From Rufibacter sp. LB8 (GTDB lineage Bacteria > Bacteroidota > Bacteroidia > Cytophagales > Hymenobacteraceae): a DNA stretch of 64,000 nt. Within the stretch, counting starts at the first letter, position 1, and every line of letters begins with the position of its first letter. The position numbers were made by a program, and so were the translations under genes. Location of the stretch: assembly GCF_014876185.1 (NCBI RefSeq), contig NZ_JADALJ010000001.1, positions 1,178,001 through 1,242,000 on the forward strand, written 5' to 3'. Shown here piece by piece: positions 1-8,488 of this stretch. The notes below the pieces were generated by a model. The model was not told the origin of the DNA. It did no database searches and worked only from the letters and a program-made list of their open reading frames with translations.

Positions 1-1490
1 AGCACTACTTTTTCTAAAATCTCCACGGCGCCGGTTAAGTCTGGCTTTTGTTCTCTGATGACGTTGAAGATGTTCTGTACTTCTTCGGCCTCTGCTCCAT
101 CTAGCGGCATTTGGTTTCCATAATACCGGTACACAGGGCATTGAATCAGGAATTCGCCAATGGCAGCTTTCAGGTTTTCCGGCGAAACTATTCCCAGCAC
201 GTCTTCTTTCACTAAATTAAGTTGCAGGAAATATTGGTACAGGTTCTCCAATTCGCCGGCCATGTTTTCCTGTAAGATATGGGCTTTCTTTTCCCTGATT
301 TGGTTATGCACGGTAGCCCCCTCACCCACCAATTGGGAATAAAGTTGTGTGAACTGTTCTTCTGATGGTTTGTAGGTAAACAGGTTGTTGACCAGCGCCA
401 GGAAATCATAGCCGCTGCTGCCTTGAATGGGCCATTCCTGCGGCAAGGCTTCGCCGGGTTCCAGTATTTTCTCCACCACAATGTAGGTTTCCTCACCGGC
501 CAATTCCCGAAGCTGCTGCAGGTACCCGGTTGGGTCATACAAGCCGTCTACGTGGTCAATTCTGAGGCCCTGGAAAACGCCTGCATCTTGCAGTTCTTTG
601 ATGTACCGGTGATAAGTTTCAAAAACGTCTGGGTCCTGAATGTTGAGGCAAATTAAGCCGTTCACAGTGAAAAAACGCCGGAAGTTAATCTGGTAATCGG
701 TTTCCTGCCAGTAGCACAGTTGGTACACTTGTTCTTCTGCCAACTGCTGAATTTTAGCTTTGTCCTGGTTGAATGCCTGCAGTTTGGTTTCAATAGCTTG
801 CCGTACGGTGGCGTCTTTCATCAAAGCCGTCAATTGCTGCCGGAACTCGTCCCACTTGAGCGCGAAGGTTTTTGGGTCTTCCTCCTGGTGGGTTTCTTCC
901 AGGGTCTGCAGCAGTTGCGTGAAGGCTTGATTTTCCCCATCTTCCCCTTTCAGCAAGGTTTCATACGCACGCGGGTTCAACGGATACGCGCTGTCATAAT
1001 ACTTCAACACCAGCCGCTGCTGCGCTTCGTCAAAGGCCACTTGTAATTCCCCGTTTTCAATGACGGTTTCCAATTTGGCGCCCAGAAACGGCACCATTAC
1101 GCGGCCGTTGTGCAGCGCGCTGGTCCAGTTGATGTCAAAGAACTTATGGTATTGACTTAATGGTCCTTTTTCCAGCACATCCATCAGCCAGGGGTTGCCA
1201 GGATGGAACGCCATGTGGTTAGGCACAATGTCCTGCAGCCAATTTATGCCGTTTTCTTTCAGGTTGCCGCTCAGGCTTTTCAGTTCTTCCTCGGTGCCAA
1301 TCTCTGGGTTGATGCGGTGCGGATTCACCCCATCATAGCCGTGTGTGCTACCCGGCGTGGCCTTAAAAATAGGCGAGGCATAAATGGTGCTCACCCCCAA
1401 CTTCTGTAAATAAGGAATAATTTTCTCGAAGTCCTGAAACGTAAATTCTTGATGAAACTGCAGGCGGTACGTGGCAACTGGGTTATGCAT
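1..1490 (-). CDS. treY: malto-oligosyltrehalose synthase (partial, C-terminus beyond left edge)
   Basis: TreY isomerises the terminal alpha-1,4 bond at the reducing end of maltodextrin to an alpha,alpha-1,1 bond, giving maltooligosyl-trehalose. The frame is open from an ATG at 1490 to the window edge (about 496 codons), and the family is usually much longer, so the C-terminal part is missing only because of the window. Visible GH13 features are YRLQFHQEFTF at the N-terminus, DIVPNH near residue 87 and RIDHVDGLYDP near residue 310, which holds the catalytic Asp, followed by VEKIL with the acid/base Glu. It is third in a treX-treZ-treY order on one strand. It is separated from treZ by 298 bp holding two palindromic repeats, so co-transcription is likely but not certain. 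Confidence 0.93.
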   Translation of the reverse strand, partial: MHNPVATYRLQFHQEFTFQDFEKIIPYLQKLGVSTIYASPIFKATPGSTHGYDGVNPHRINPEIGTEEELKSLSGNLKENGINWLQDIVPNHMAFHPGNPWLMDVLEKGPLSQYHKFFDINWTSALHNGRVMVPFLGAKLETVIENGELQVAFDEAQQRLVLKYYDSAYPLNPRAYETLLKGEDGENQAFTQLLQTLEETHQEEDPKTFALKWDEFRQQLTALMKDATVRQAIETKLQAFNQDKAKIQQLAEEQVYQLCYWQETDYQINFRRFFTVNGLICLNIQDPDVFETYHRYIKELQDAGVFQGLRIDHVDGLYDPTGYLQQLRELAGEETYIVVEKILEPGEALPQEWPIQGSSGYDFLALVNNLFTYKPSEEQFTQLYSQLVGEGATVHNQIREKKAHILQENMAGELENLYQYFLQLNLVKEDVLGIVSPENLKAAIGEFLIQCPVYRYYGNQMPLDGAEAEEVQNIFNVIREQKPDLTGAVEILEKVV

Positions 1491-1581
1491 TCTTTTTAAT
1501 TTGAAGATTTGGAGATGGGGAGATTTGAAAATGCAAATAGGACAACCCCTACGCCTAGTGAGTGACTTGCTTTCTGTTAGT

Positions 1582-1621
1582 ACGTTTTTGGCCTCGTTTA
1601 CGGAAATGAGCCCGAAAACGG
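1582..1621. repeat. 40-bp palindromic repeat, copy 1
   Basis: The right arm is the consensus GAAATGAGCCCGAAAACGG. The left arm is of the asymmetric type (TTTTTGGCCTCGTTT), so the hairpin has mismatches and G-U pairs. Confidence 0.85.
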
Positions 1622-1663
1622 TTGGCTTTTTCTACAGTGATTCTGATTTTACTATTGCTGATA

Positions 1664-1692
1664 CTCCCCCTTTGAAGGGGGCGAAGGGGGAT
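1664..1692. repeat. GC-rich CCCCCTT-type hairpin repeat
   Basis: CCCCCTTTGAAGGGGG is an uninterrupted inverted repeat, followed by a second GAAGGGGG half. Similar CCCCCTTNNAAGGGGG elements are widespread in Bacteroidota intergenic DNA (recalled, not searched). It differs from the 40-bp family. Confidence 0.65.
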
Positions 1693-1729
1693 GTTTACAA
1701 TTTAGAGTACATCTCTATTTCAATAATTT

Positions 1730-1769
1730 CTGTTTTCAGGCTCGTTTCTGGGAATGAGCCCGAAAACAG
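1730..1769. repeat. 40-bp palindromic repeat, copy 2
   Basis: The ends are CTG and CAG instead of CCG and CGG, a paired change that keeps the stem. It lies 20 bp past the treZ stop codon and may act as its transcript end. Confidence 0.85.
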
Positions 1770-1788
1770 GAAATCAAGGCTACAACTT

Positions 1789-3642
1789 TTAGTTGAAATC
1801 TGAACCAGTGGCCAACACCAATAAACTTTCTGGTGGCAGCGCGACCGTCTTATCTGTGGCCAAATCAACGGCGGTGGCTTGTGGACCGTGCCAGTCTGGC
1901 GAAGCGGAATCTAAAATGATGTGCCAGTCTTGCGCGCCCAATGGTAAATCAACGTGCTGCACTTCTTTGGAGAAATTCATGAGCGCCACAACCTGCTGAT
2001 CTGCATGTGACCTTCTGAGCACCAACGTGTTTTGACTTTCGTTGGCTTCGGCTTGCACGTTTTGGCGGTCCAGGTGCTGGAGGGCGGGTAGTTCACGGCG
2101 CAGGCGCAGCAGGGTTTGATAATATTTATATAGCGTCTGATGAGGCTCTTGTTGCACCAACTCCCACTGCAGTTTTGAGCGCTGGAAAGTCTCCTGAGCC
2201 ATGGGATCTGGCGCTTCGCCTTCGGCATGGAAATCGGCGAACTCAGCTTTGCGGCCTTTGCGCACGGCCTCGGCCAGGTCTGGGTCTGTGTGGCTCACAA
2301 AGTACTGGAACGGGTTGGATTCTGCGTACTCCTCTCCCATCCAGAGCATGGGCAGAAACGGACTCAACAGCACAGCCCCGGCCGCCAACTTCTGCATCTC
2401 AAAACTCACCAAGCTTCCCAGGCGTTCGCCCAACATGCGGTTGCCCACGTGGTCATGGTTCTGGGTGAAGACCACAAACTGTTTGCCTGGGTTTTTCTCA
2501 GCTTTTACCCCGAAGTTTTTCTTACGGTGCTCTGAGTATTGCCCGTCAAACACATAGGCGTCTTGGTAAGCCTTGGCCAGGTGACTGATGCCGCAAAAAT
2601 CTGAATAGTAACCCGTCTGCTCGCCGGTTATGGTCACGCGAAGGGCGTGGTGAAACTCGTCAATCCATTGGGCATCCATCCCGAAGCCTTGCTCTTCCAG
2701 GGGGCTGATGAAGCGCGTATCATTGAGGTCCAGTTCCACAATCATGTAATGCTCACGGCCGGTTGCCTGTTTGAGCTGGTTCACCTGTTGCTTCATTTCA
2801 CGCAGAATGTGGTTCGGGCTGAAGTCTTTGATGGCATGCACGGCATCCATGCGCACGGCGTCAATGTGAAAATCCCGGAACCACATCAAGAGATTCTCGA
2901 TGAAGTAGTGCCGTACGCCGTCGCACCAGGCATCGTCAAAGTTCAGGGCCGGCCCCCAGGGCGTGTTGTATTTATCTGTGAAGTAGTGGCCGTAAACGCC
3001 CAGGTAATTCCCTTCGGGGCCCAGGTGATTGTAAACCACATCCAACACCACCGCCAAGCCTTTAGAATGGCAAGTGTCTACTAAATGCTGCAGGGCTTTC
3101 GGGCCACCGTAGGAATTCTGCACCGCAAACGGAAATACGCCGTCATAGCCCCAGTTTCGGTCGCCGGGGAACTGCGCCACGGGCATGAGTTCAATGGCCG
3201 TCACGCCCAGGTCCTTGAGGTAGTCAAGCTTTTCCTCTAAACCGGCAAAAGTACCTTCGGGTGTAAAGGTGCCCACGTGCAGTTCATAGAGCACATAGGT
3301 TTCCAGGTCATGGTTTTGCCAGTTTTCATCGGTCCACGCGAACTGGTCTACTTCTAAAGCCTCAGACGGACCGTGAACACCCTGGGGCTGCGACAGCGAG
3401 GCAGGGTCTGGGAATTCCTGGTCTTCGTTCAGCCTGAATTTGTACAGGTCACCGGGTTGAACTTGGTCTGTGAGCAAGTGCCAGTAGCCGTACTCTTGTT
3501 TTTTAAGCGGAATGCTGGTGTTGCCTTCGTTGAGAATAATTTCCACCAGTTCCGCCTTGGGCGCCCATAACCAAACCTCAGCTTGGCGGTTAGGCAAAAA
3601 CCGGACGCCCAGTTTACGGGCCATCACATCTAGGTTATTCAT
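1789..3642 (-). CDS. treZ: malto-oligosyltrehalose trehalohydrolase
   Basis: TreZ cleaves maltooligosyl-trehalose to release free trehalose and is the last step of the TreY-TreZ route. The 617-aa protein has an N-terminal beta domain (about 1-100), a GH13 barrel and a C-terminal beta domain. Visible motifs are DVVYNH at 201-206, DAVRMDAVHAI at 261-271 with the nucleophile Asp near 266, VELDLND at 302-308 with the acid Glu, and TQNHDH at 393-398. Its ATG lies inside the end of treX (8-bp overlap), so the two are translationally coupled. Length and motif order fit TreZ better than a glycogen branching enzyme. Confidence 0.95.
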   Translation of the reverse strand: MNNLDVMARKLGVRFLPNRQAEVWLWAPKAELVEIILNEGNTSIPLKKQEYGYWHLLTDQVQPGDLYKFRLNEDQEFPDPASLSQPQGVHGPSEALEVDQFAWTDENWQNHDLETYVLYELHVGTFTPEGTFAGLEEKLDYLKDLGVTAIELMPVAQFPGDRNWGYDGVFPFAVQNSYGGPKALQHLVDTCHSKGLAVVLDVVYNHLGPEGNYLGVYGHYFTDKYNTPWGPALNFDDAWCDGVRHYFIENLLMWFRDFHIDAVRMDAVHAIKDFSPNHILREMKQQVNQLKQATGREHYMIVELDLNDTRFISPLEEQGFGMDAQWIDEFHHALRVTITGEQTGYYSDFCGISHLAKAYQDAYVFDGQYSEHRKKNFGVKAEKNPGKQFVVFTQNHDHVGNRMLGERLGSLVSFEMQKLAAGAVLLSPFLPMLWMGEEYAESNPFQYFVSHTDPDLAEAVRKGRKAEFADFHAEGEAPDPMAQETFQRSKLQWELVQQEPHQTLYKYYQTLLRLRRELPALQHLDRQNVQAEANESQNTLVLRRSHADQQVVALMNFSKEVQHVDLPLGAQDWHIILDSASPDWHGPQATAVDLATDKTVALPPESLLVLATGSDFN

Positions 3643-5782
3643 TGTCGAAATGGAAAATGGGGTTCTTCAATACCAGAATAGAGCGGCCCTCCACCAGAAA
3701 CTCTTCTGATGCTTTGTACACGATGGGCTCCTCTGGCTCCACCTGTTGCCGGAACGTGTCAATGCAGACCTGCCACTGCTCGCCATATTTAGCGGCCGGG
3801 GCCTTGAAGTTCAGAGAATCATGGTAGGCGTTGAAAATCACGTAAAACGAATCATCCAGCACAATTTCGCCTTTGCCGCCGCGTGAATGAACGCCCCGGC
3901 CATTCAGGAAAACGCCCAGTGATTTGGCGTGGTCCTGTTCCCAGTGTTCATATTCCATCTCCTCGCCGTTGGGCAGAAACCAGCCAATGTCTTCCAGGCC
4001 GTGGCCTTTGATGGGCTGCCCCTGAAACCAACGCCTACGGCGGAAGACCAGGTGGTTTTTCCGGAAATGGATCAGCTTTTTGGTAAAGTCCATGAGCGGC
4101 GCATCGGCGGTGGGCCAGTTGAGCCACGAGATTTCATTGTCCTGACAGTACGCGTTGTTGTTTCCGTTCTGGGTGCGGCTCATCTCATCACCGGCCACCA
4201 ACATGGGTACGCCCTGCGACAGAAATAAGGTAGTCAGGAAATTGCGTTTCTGGCGGTCGCGCAGGTCAATGATCCATTGGTCATCAGTGGGGCCTTCGGC
4301 GCCGCAGTTCCAGGAGCGGTTATGGTCATCGCCGTCTTTGCTGTCTTCGCCGTTGGCCTCGTTGTGTTTTTCGTTGTAAGACACCAGGTCATGTAGCGTG
4401 AAGCCGTCATGCGCCGTGATGAAGTTGATGCTGGCCGTGGGCCGGCGGTAATCATCAAAATACAAATCAGAAGAGCCTGTGAACCGGTTTGCGAACTCGG
4501 CCAGCATGCTTTCCTCGCCGCGCCAGAAATCGCGCATGCAGTCGCGGTACATGCCGTTCCACTCGGTCCAGCCGGGCGGAAAATTGCCTACCTGGTAACC
4601 ACCCTCGCCCACGTCCCAGGGTTCAGCAATGAGTTTCACCTGTGAGATAACCGGGTCCTGGTGGATGATGTCAAAGAAAGAACTCAGCTTGTCCACGCCG
4701 TGCAATTCGCGCGCCAGCGCAGAGGCCAGGTCAAACCGGAAGCCATCTACATGCATCTCCAGAATCCAGTAGCGCAGGCTGTCCATGATGAGGCGGAGCA
4801 CGCTGGGCAGGTTGGCGTTGAGCGTGTTGCCTGTGCCGGTGTAGTCCATGTAATAGCGCTGGTCATCTTCCACCAGGCGGTAATAAGAAGCGTTGTCCAC
4901 CCCTTTGAAAGAGAGCGTGGGGCCTTTTTCGTTGCCTTCGCCGGTATGGTTGTAGACCACGTCCAGAATAACCTCAATGCCGGCGCGGTGCAATTCCTTC
5001 ACCATCTGCTTGAACTCGTTTACCTGCTCGCCCAGTACGCCAGAACTGGAATACCGCACATCTGGCGCAAAGAACCCGATGGAGTTGTAGCCCCAATAAT
5101 TGGTAAGGCCTTTCTCCTGCAAGTACCAGTCGGTAATAAAATGGTGCACCGGCAACAGCTCAATAGCCGTGATGCCCAACTCCTTTAAATAGTTAATAGT
5201 GGCCGGGTGCGCAATGCCCGCGTAAGTGCCTTTTATTTCCTCGGGAATGTCTGGATGCAACTGTGTGAAGCCTTTCACGTGCGCCTCATAGATAATAGAC
5301 TGGAAATAAGGGATATTGGGCGCTTTGTCGCCTTCCCAGTCAAAGCTGGCGTCTATCACCACGGCCTTGGGAATGTAGGGCGCGCTGTCCAGTTCACTGT
5401 AGCTCAGGTCTTCGTCTTCATGCCCAAACTGATAGCCAAACAGTGACTCATGCCAGTTAATGGTGCCGGCAATGGCCTTGGCGTAGGGGTCAATCAACAA
5501 TTTGTGGTGGTTGAAACGGTGGCCGTTCTCCGGTTCATACGGGCCATGCACGCGGTAACCGTAGAGCTGCCCCGGGCCCAGCTCCGGAATGTAGGTATGC
5601 CAGACCTGGTAGGAGCGTTCGGTCATCTCAATGCGGACGGTCTCAATGTCTGGCTCCAGGTTGGAGAACAGGCAGAGCTCCACCTTGGTGGCGTTGTCTG
5701 CGTACAGCGCGAAGTTCACGCCATGGCCATCCCAGGTGGCTCCCAGCGGGAAGGGCTTGCCCGGATAGGTAATGGTTGTCAT
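3635..5782 (-). CDS. treX: glycogen debranching enzyme (TreX/GlgX type)
   Basis: This enzyme hydrolyses alpha-1,6 branch points of glycogen and supplies linear maltodextrin to TreY and TreZ encoded downstream. The 715-aa protein has an N-terminal carbohydrate-binding beta domain (about 10-100) and a GH13 isoamylase-type barrel. Visible motifs are VILDVVYNHTGEG near 271-283, VDGFRFDLASAL at 345-356 (nucleophile Asp351), IAEPWD at 385-390 (acid Glu387) and ITAHDGFTLHDLVSYNEKHN. GlgX of glycogen catabolism has the same architecture. The name treX is chosen because of the coupled treZ-treY neighbours. It heads the operon and no strong promoter motif was found directly upstream. Confidence 0.93.
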   Translation of the reverse strand: MTTITYPGKPFPLGATWDGHGVNFALYADNATKVELCLFSNLEPDIETVRIEMTERSYQVWHTYIPELGPGQLYGYRVHGPYEPENGHRFNHHKLLIDPYAKAIAGTINWHESLFGYQFGHEDEDLSYSELDSAPYIPKAVVIDASFDWEGDKAPNIPYFQSIIYEAHVKGFTQLHPDIPEEIKGTYAGIAHPATINYLKELGITAIELLPVHHFITDWYLQEKGLTNYWGYNSIGFFAPDVRYSSSGVLGEQVNEFKQMVKELHRAGIEVILDVVYNHTGEGNEKGPTLSFKGVDNASYYRLVEDDQRYYMDYTGTGNTLNANLPSVLRLIMDSLRYWILEMHVDGFRFDLASALARELHGVDKLSSFFDIIHQDPVISQVKLIAEPWDVGEGGYQVGNFPPGWTEWNGMYRDCMRDFWRGEESMLAEFANRFTGSSDLYFDDYRRPTASINFITAHDGFTLHDLVSYNEKHNEANGEDSKDGDDHNRSWNCGAEGPTDDQWIIDLRDRQKRNFLTTLFLSQGVPMLVAGDEMSRTQNGNNNAYCQDNEISWLNWPTADAPLMDFTKKLIHFRKNHLVFRRRRWFQGQPIKGHGLEDIGWFLPNGEEMEYEHWEQDHAKSLGVFLNGRGVHSRGGKGEIVLDDSFYVIFNAYHDSLNFKAPAAKYGEQWQVCIDTFRQQVEPEEPIVYKASEEFLVEGRSILVLKNPIFHFDNE

Positions 5783-5969
5783 AAAGGTAGGGTCAGTTTC
5801 TGGTGAGGAATTTACTCATTTGTTTTCCTCGGGATTCGTGTACGGAAAACATAGCATCATGTCTATGTAGGAACCCGAGAATCTTGAAAGAGAAGTCGTT
5901 TTTCCCCAGGTTTGAAATGATTGACCAGCCTCGGCCTTATCTATAATAGAGGTGAATGATTTTTAAAAG

Positions 5970-6009
5970 CCGTTTTTGGGCTCCAAATTAGAAATGAAGC
6001 CGAAAACGA
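5970..6009. repeat. 40-bp palindromic repeat, copy 3 (degenerate)
   Basis: The outer parts match (CCGTTTTTGGGCTC and GAAATGAAGCCGAAAACG) but the centre has lost pairing. Confidence 0.7.
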
Positions 6010-6230
6010 AAGTCCTCTTGCCGGTTCATCATCAAACGGAAATAGAGCACCGGAATCTCTCGTCTTAATGTAGAAACAAGGCAGTGCCCTGGCTCTACGC
6101 TTTGCAACCTTCTGCCCTCGCCTGCCAGGTATTACATTTTGATGGGACTAGAAAAAGTTTCCACCAGTTGACCAACGCTTACATGTTAAATTCCCGCATC
6201 AAAAGGAAAAGAGTGAATGGCCAGGTCTTT

Positions 6231-6270
6231 CCGTTTTCGGGCTCATTTTCAGAAATGAGCCCGAAAACGG
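6231..6270. repeat. 40-bp palindromic repeat, copy 4
   Basis: It is near perfect, with one arm-end difference (TTTT/GAAA) that still allows a G-U pair. Centre dinucleotide is CA. Confidence 0.9.
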
Positions 6271-6280
6271 AATTAAAATA

Positions 6281-6311
6281 GAAAAGCCACCGCTAGGGCT
6301 GCGGTGGCTTT
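6281..6311 (-). terminator. intrinsic terminator of the aldehyde dehydrogenase gene
   Basis: GAAAGCCACCGC pairs with GCGGTGGCTTTTC across a short loop, and on the - strand the stem runs into a T-rich stretch (TTTTCTATTTT). It lies just past the stop at 6337. The + strand side also has a short T run, so it may work both ways. Confidence 0.75.
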
Positions 6312-6336
6312 CAGTTGCTTGGGTGGAGAATATCAA

Positions 6337-8010
6337 TTAAAAAATAAATTTAGTGCTCAGGAAATTAGAGGAACCGTCACTGACAATCTGGTTGAGCAAC
6401 TGCTTATTATTGTCGTTTAATTTGGTAGCCACCAAGGACCTGATGGAGAACGAGCGCAGGGCATCTACCACAGACAAGGTTCCTTCGGCGCTGTCTTTGC
6501 GGCCGGTGAACGGGAACACGTCTGGCCCGCGTTGGCACTGGCAATTTATATTCACGCGGCTCACCTGGTTCACCAAGGGGTCTATCAGACTGGAGAGTTC
6601 ATGGGCATCCTGGCTGAAAACACTCACCTGCTGCCCGTGCGTGGACTCAATCAAATACTGAATAGGTTCTTCCAGGTCGTCAAAGGCCACTACCGGAATC
6701 ACAGGTCCAAATTGTTCCTCGCGGTACAGTTTCATTTCCCGGGTGACCGGGTACACAATGGCAGGGTACACAAAAGACGCCACTGTGGTGCCCCCGCCCT
6801 CATTCACCACGCGTGCACCATGGGCCACGGCATCGTCAATGCACGTTTTCAGGTAGGCGGGTTTGTGCGGTTCTGGTAGCGGAGTAAGGGCCACGCCTTT
6901 CTGCCAGGGCATGCCAAAGGGCAGTTTTTCCACGGCCGCGGTTAATTGCTGCAGAAAAGCATTGACCTTGCTGCGGTGCACGAAGATGATTTTAAGTGCC
7001 GTGCAGCGCTGTCCGTTGAAAGACAAGGCGCCCAGCACGGTTTCGGCTACGGCCAGTTCCAGGTCAGCGTGCTGGGTGATAATGGCGGCGTTTTTGGCGT
7101 CTAAACCCAAAATGGCGCGCAAACGGTTGACTTTGGGGTGGAGCTTCTTCAACTCATCAGCCACTTTGCTGGAGCCTATGAGCGTGAGCACGTTCACTTT
7201 GCCAGACTGCATGAGGGCGGGCACAATGGCGTGGCCCCGACCGTAAATGGTGTTCACCACTCCTTCAGGGAAGCTATCTAAAAATGCCTGCAGCAAAGGG
7301 TAAAACAAGAGCGTACCGTGCTTGGGCGGCTTGAACAAAATGGTGTTGCCCATGATGAGCGCCGGTATAAACGTGGTGAGGGTTTCATTGAGCGGGTAAT
7401 TGAACGGCCCCATGCACAATACCACGCCCAACGGCGAGCGGCGCACCTGCGCCACTATGCCTTGCTCAATCTCAAATCTGCTAGACTGCCGGTCTATGGT
7501 TTTAAGGGCGTCAATGGTGGCGTAAATGTATTCTACCGTACGGTCAAACTCTTTCACAGAATCTGCATAGGACTTGCCTATCTCCCACATGATGAGCTTT
7601 ACCACCAGGTCTTTCTGGGCAATCATTTTCTGGTTGAAATTCTCCACGCAGGCAATGCGCCCATCTACGGCCATGGTGGGCCAAGCCCCGCGCCCGTTGT
7701 CATAGGCGGTAACGGCTGCGTCCAGCGCTTCCAGGGCTTCTTGCTCAGAACACACCGGGTAAGACCCAATCAGTTTGCGTTGGAAAGAACCTTCAGGTTG
7801 CGGAAAGGCCACCGGCGAGAAGACCTGGTGCACCTCGCCGTCCCATTTTTTCATGAAACCATTAGAGAGGTACTCCTTTTGGTGAATTTCCTGGGGTAAG
7901 GCAAATTCAGCGGGTACCTGGTCTTCTGGCTGAAAAATGGCCTGCAGCGCTTGCACTGAGAACTTGGGCGAGGTTTCTATTATTTCCATAAGGATATCTG
8001 GTAAAGACAT
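6337..8010 (-). CDS. NADP-dependent glyceraldehyde-3-phosphate dehydrogenase-like aldehyde dehydrogenase
   Basis: This aldehyde dehydrogenase superfamily protein most resembles the non-phosphorylating GapN type, which oxidises glyceraldehyde-3-phosphate directly to 3-phosphoglycerate with NADP. From the chosen ATG at 8010 it has 557 aa. GPFNYPLNET near 201-210 holds the oxyanion Asn, and SFNGQRCTALK at 330-340 holds the catalytic Cys336. The usual ELGGK motif with its general-base Glu is replaced by LGLDAKN at 301-307. The substrate is inferred from overall similarity. A longer start at 8055 would add 15 hydrophobic residues and a start at 7989 would remove 7; neither can be excluded. Confidence 0.8.
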   Translation of the reverse strand: MSLPDILMEIIETSPKFSVQALQAIFQPEDQVPAEFALPQEIHQKEYLSNGFMKKWDGEVHQVFSPVAFPQPEGSFQRKLIGSYPVCSEQEALEALDAAVTAYDNGRGAWPTMAVDGRIACVENFNQKMIAQKDLVVKLIMWEIGKSYADSVKEFDRTVEYIYATIDALKTIDRQSSRFEIEQGIVAQVRRSPLGVVLCMGPFNYPLNETLTTFIPALIMGNTILFKPPKHGTLLFYPLLQAFLDSFPEGVVNTIYGRGHAIVPALMQSGKVNVLTLIGSSKVADELKKLHPKVNRLRAILGLDAKNAAIITQHADLELAVAETVLGALSFNGQRCTALKIIFVHRSKVNAFLQQLTAAVEKLPFGMPWQKGVALTPLPEPHKPAYLKTCIDDAVAHGARVVNEGGGTTVASFVYPAIVYPVTREMKLYREEQFGPVIPVVAFDDLEEPIQYLIESTHGQQVSVFSQDAHELSSLIDPLVNQVSRVNINCQCQRGPDVFPFTGRKDSAEGTLSVVDALRSFSIRSLVATKLNDNNKQLLNQIVSDGSSNFLSTKFIF

Positions 8011-8488
8011 CGCAATTGTAATACTTAAAATGAAATACACAAAATAATATTCCATTTAATATAAAACCAGTCTTTCATTTCACTTTTTATCATTATTAGT
8101 TATTTGGTATTAACTTTTCACAATTTGACTACTAACTATCATTCGCTTTTTCAAACTTTTGAACTGACTTTAAGCAGCACTTTTGCGTACGCACCAATAC
8201 CTTGGCAGTGAGGACTGTTCTAGTAGAAAAACACGTGACAAATTCCAGAAAATACGCTTTTGCAAACATTGCTAGCAAAAGCGGGTTTTACAGAAGGCAT
8301 TTGAATTATTCAAAGCAGCAATACTTAAGCAAGAAGAGGAGTTTTAAAACATGAGATTTGTACAACAAACTGGGTGTAATTTAAAGCCTTACAGGTGTTT
8401 GTTTTTATAAGATTTTTGTTTTTAAACCCCAATGGCTAACTTCGCTGCCGGGCACCAACATCTAACCAAACACTCATATATATTAACT
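8011..8488. other. 478-bp AT-rich divergent intergenic region upstream of gltA
   Basis: No gene is visible. It holds CGCTTTTGC (8255-8263) paired with GCAAAAGCG (8275-8283), and the small palindrome TTTGAATTATTCAAA at 8300-8314, which could be an operator. It should carry the promoters of both flanking genes, but no exact TAnnTTTG box was found. Confidence 0.5.
8255..8283. repeat. 9-bp inverted repeat in the gltA upstream region
   Basis: CGCTTTTGC and GCAAAAGCG are perfect complements separated by 11 nt. It could be a weak hairpin or a protein-binding site. No T-run follows. Confidence 0.4.

Larger units (their letters stand above)
1491..1788. other. treZ-treY intergenic region with three small repeats
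   Basis: No gene is visible here. The 298 bp hold two copies of the 40-bp palindrome family and one GC-rich CCCCCTT hairpin. An apparent + strand reading frame across it runs through these repeats and is not credible as a gene. Confidence 0.7.
5783..6336. other. 554-bp intergenic region
   Basis: This lies between treX and the aldehyde dehydrogenase gene, both on the - strand. It holds two 40-bp palindromes (5970 and 6231) and a terminator at 6281-6311. The only sizeable reading frame runs through a palindrome and ends in the peptide that repeat encodes, so I reject it. No RNA gene was recognised. Confidence 0.6.

Noticed and set aside
1471-1803. Open reading frame of 110 codons on the + strand between treZ and treY
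   Set aside because: It reads through two palindromic repeats and one GC-rich repeat, has no protein-like pattern, and lies opposite the operon. Many frames in the window end in the same short peptide (SGSFxEMSPKTE) only because they cross the palindrome.
2647-3084. Long frame opposite treZ (145 codons)
   Set aside because: It is the shadow of a conserved gene. Codon pattern and motifs support only the - strand. The same holds for other long antisense frames, for example opposite lepA, folD and kup.
6084-6281. Frame of 65 codons upstream of the aldehyde dehydrogenase terminator
   Set aside because: It crosses palindrome copy 4 and ends inside it.
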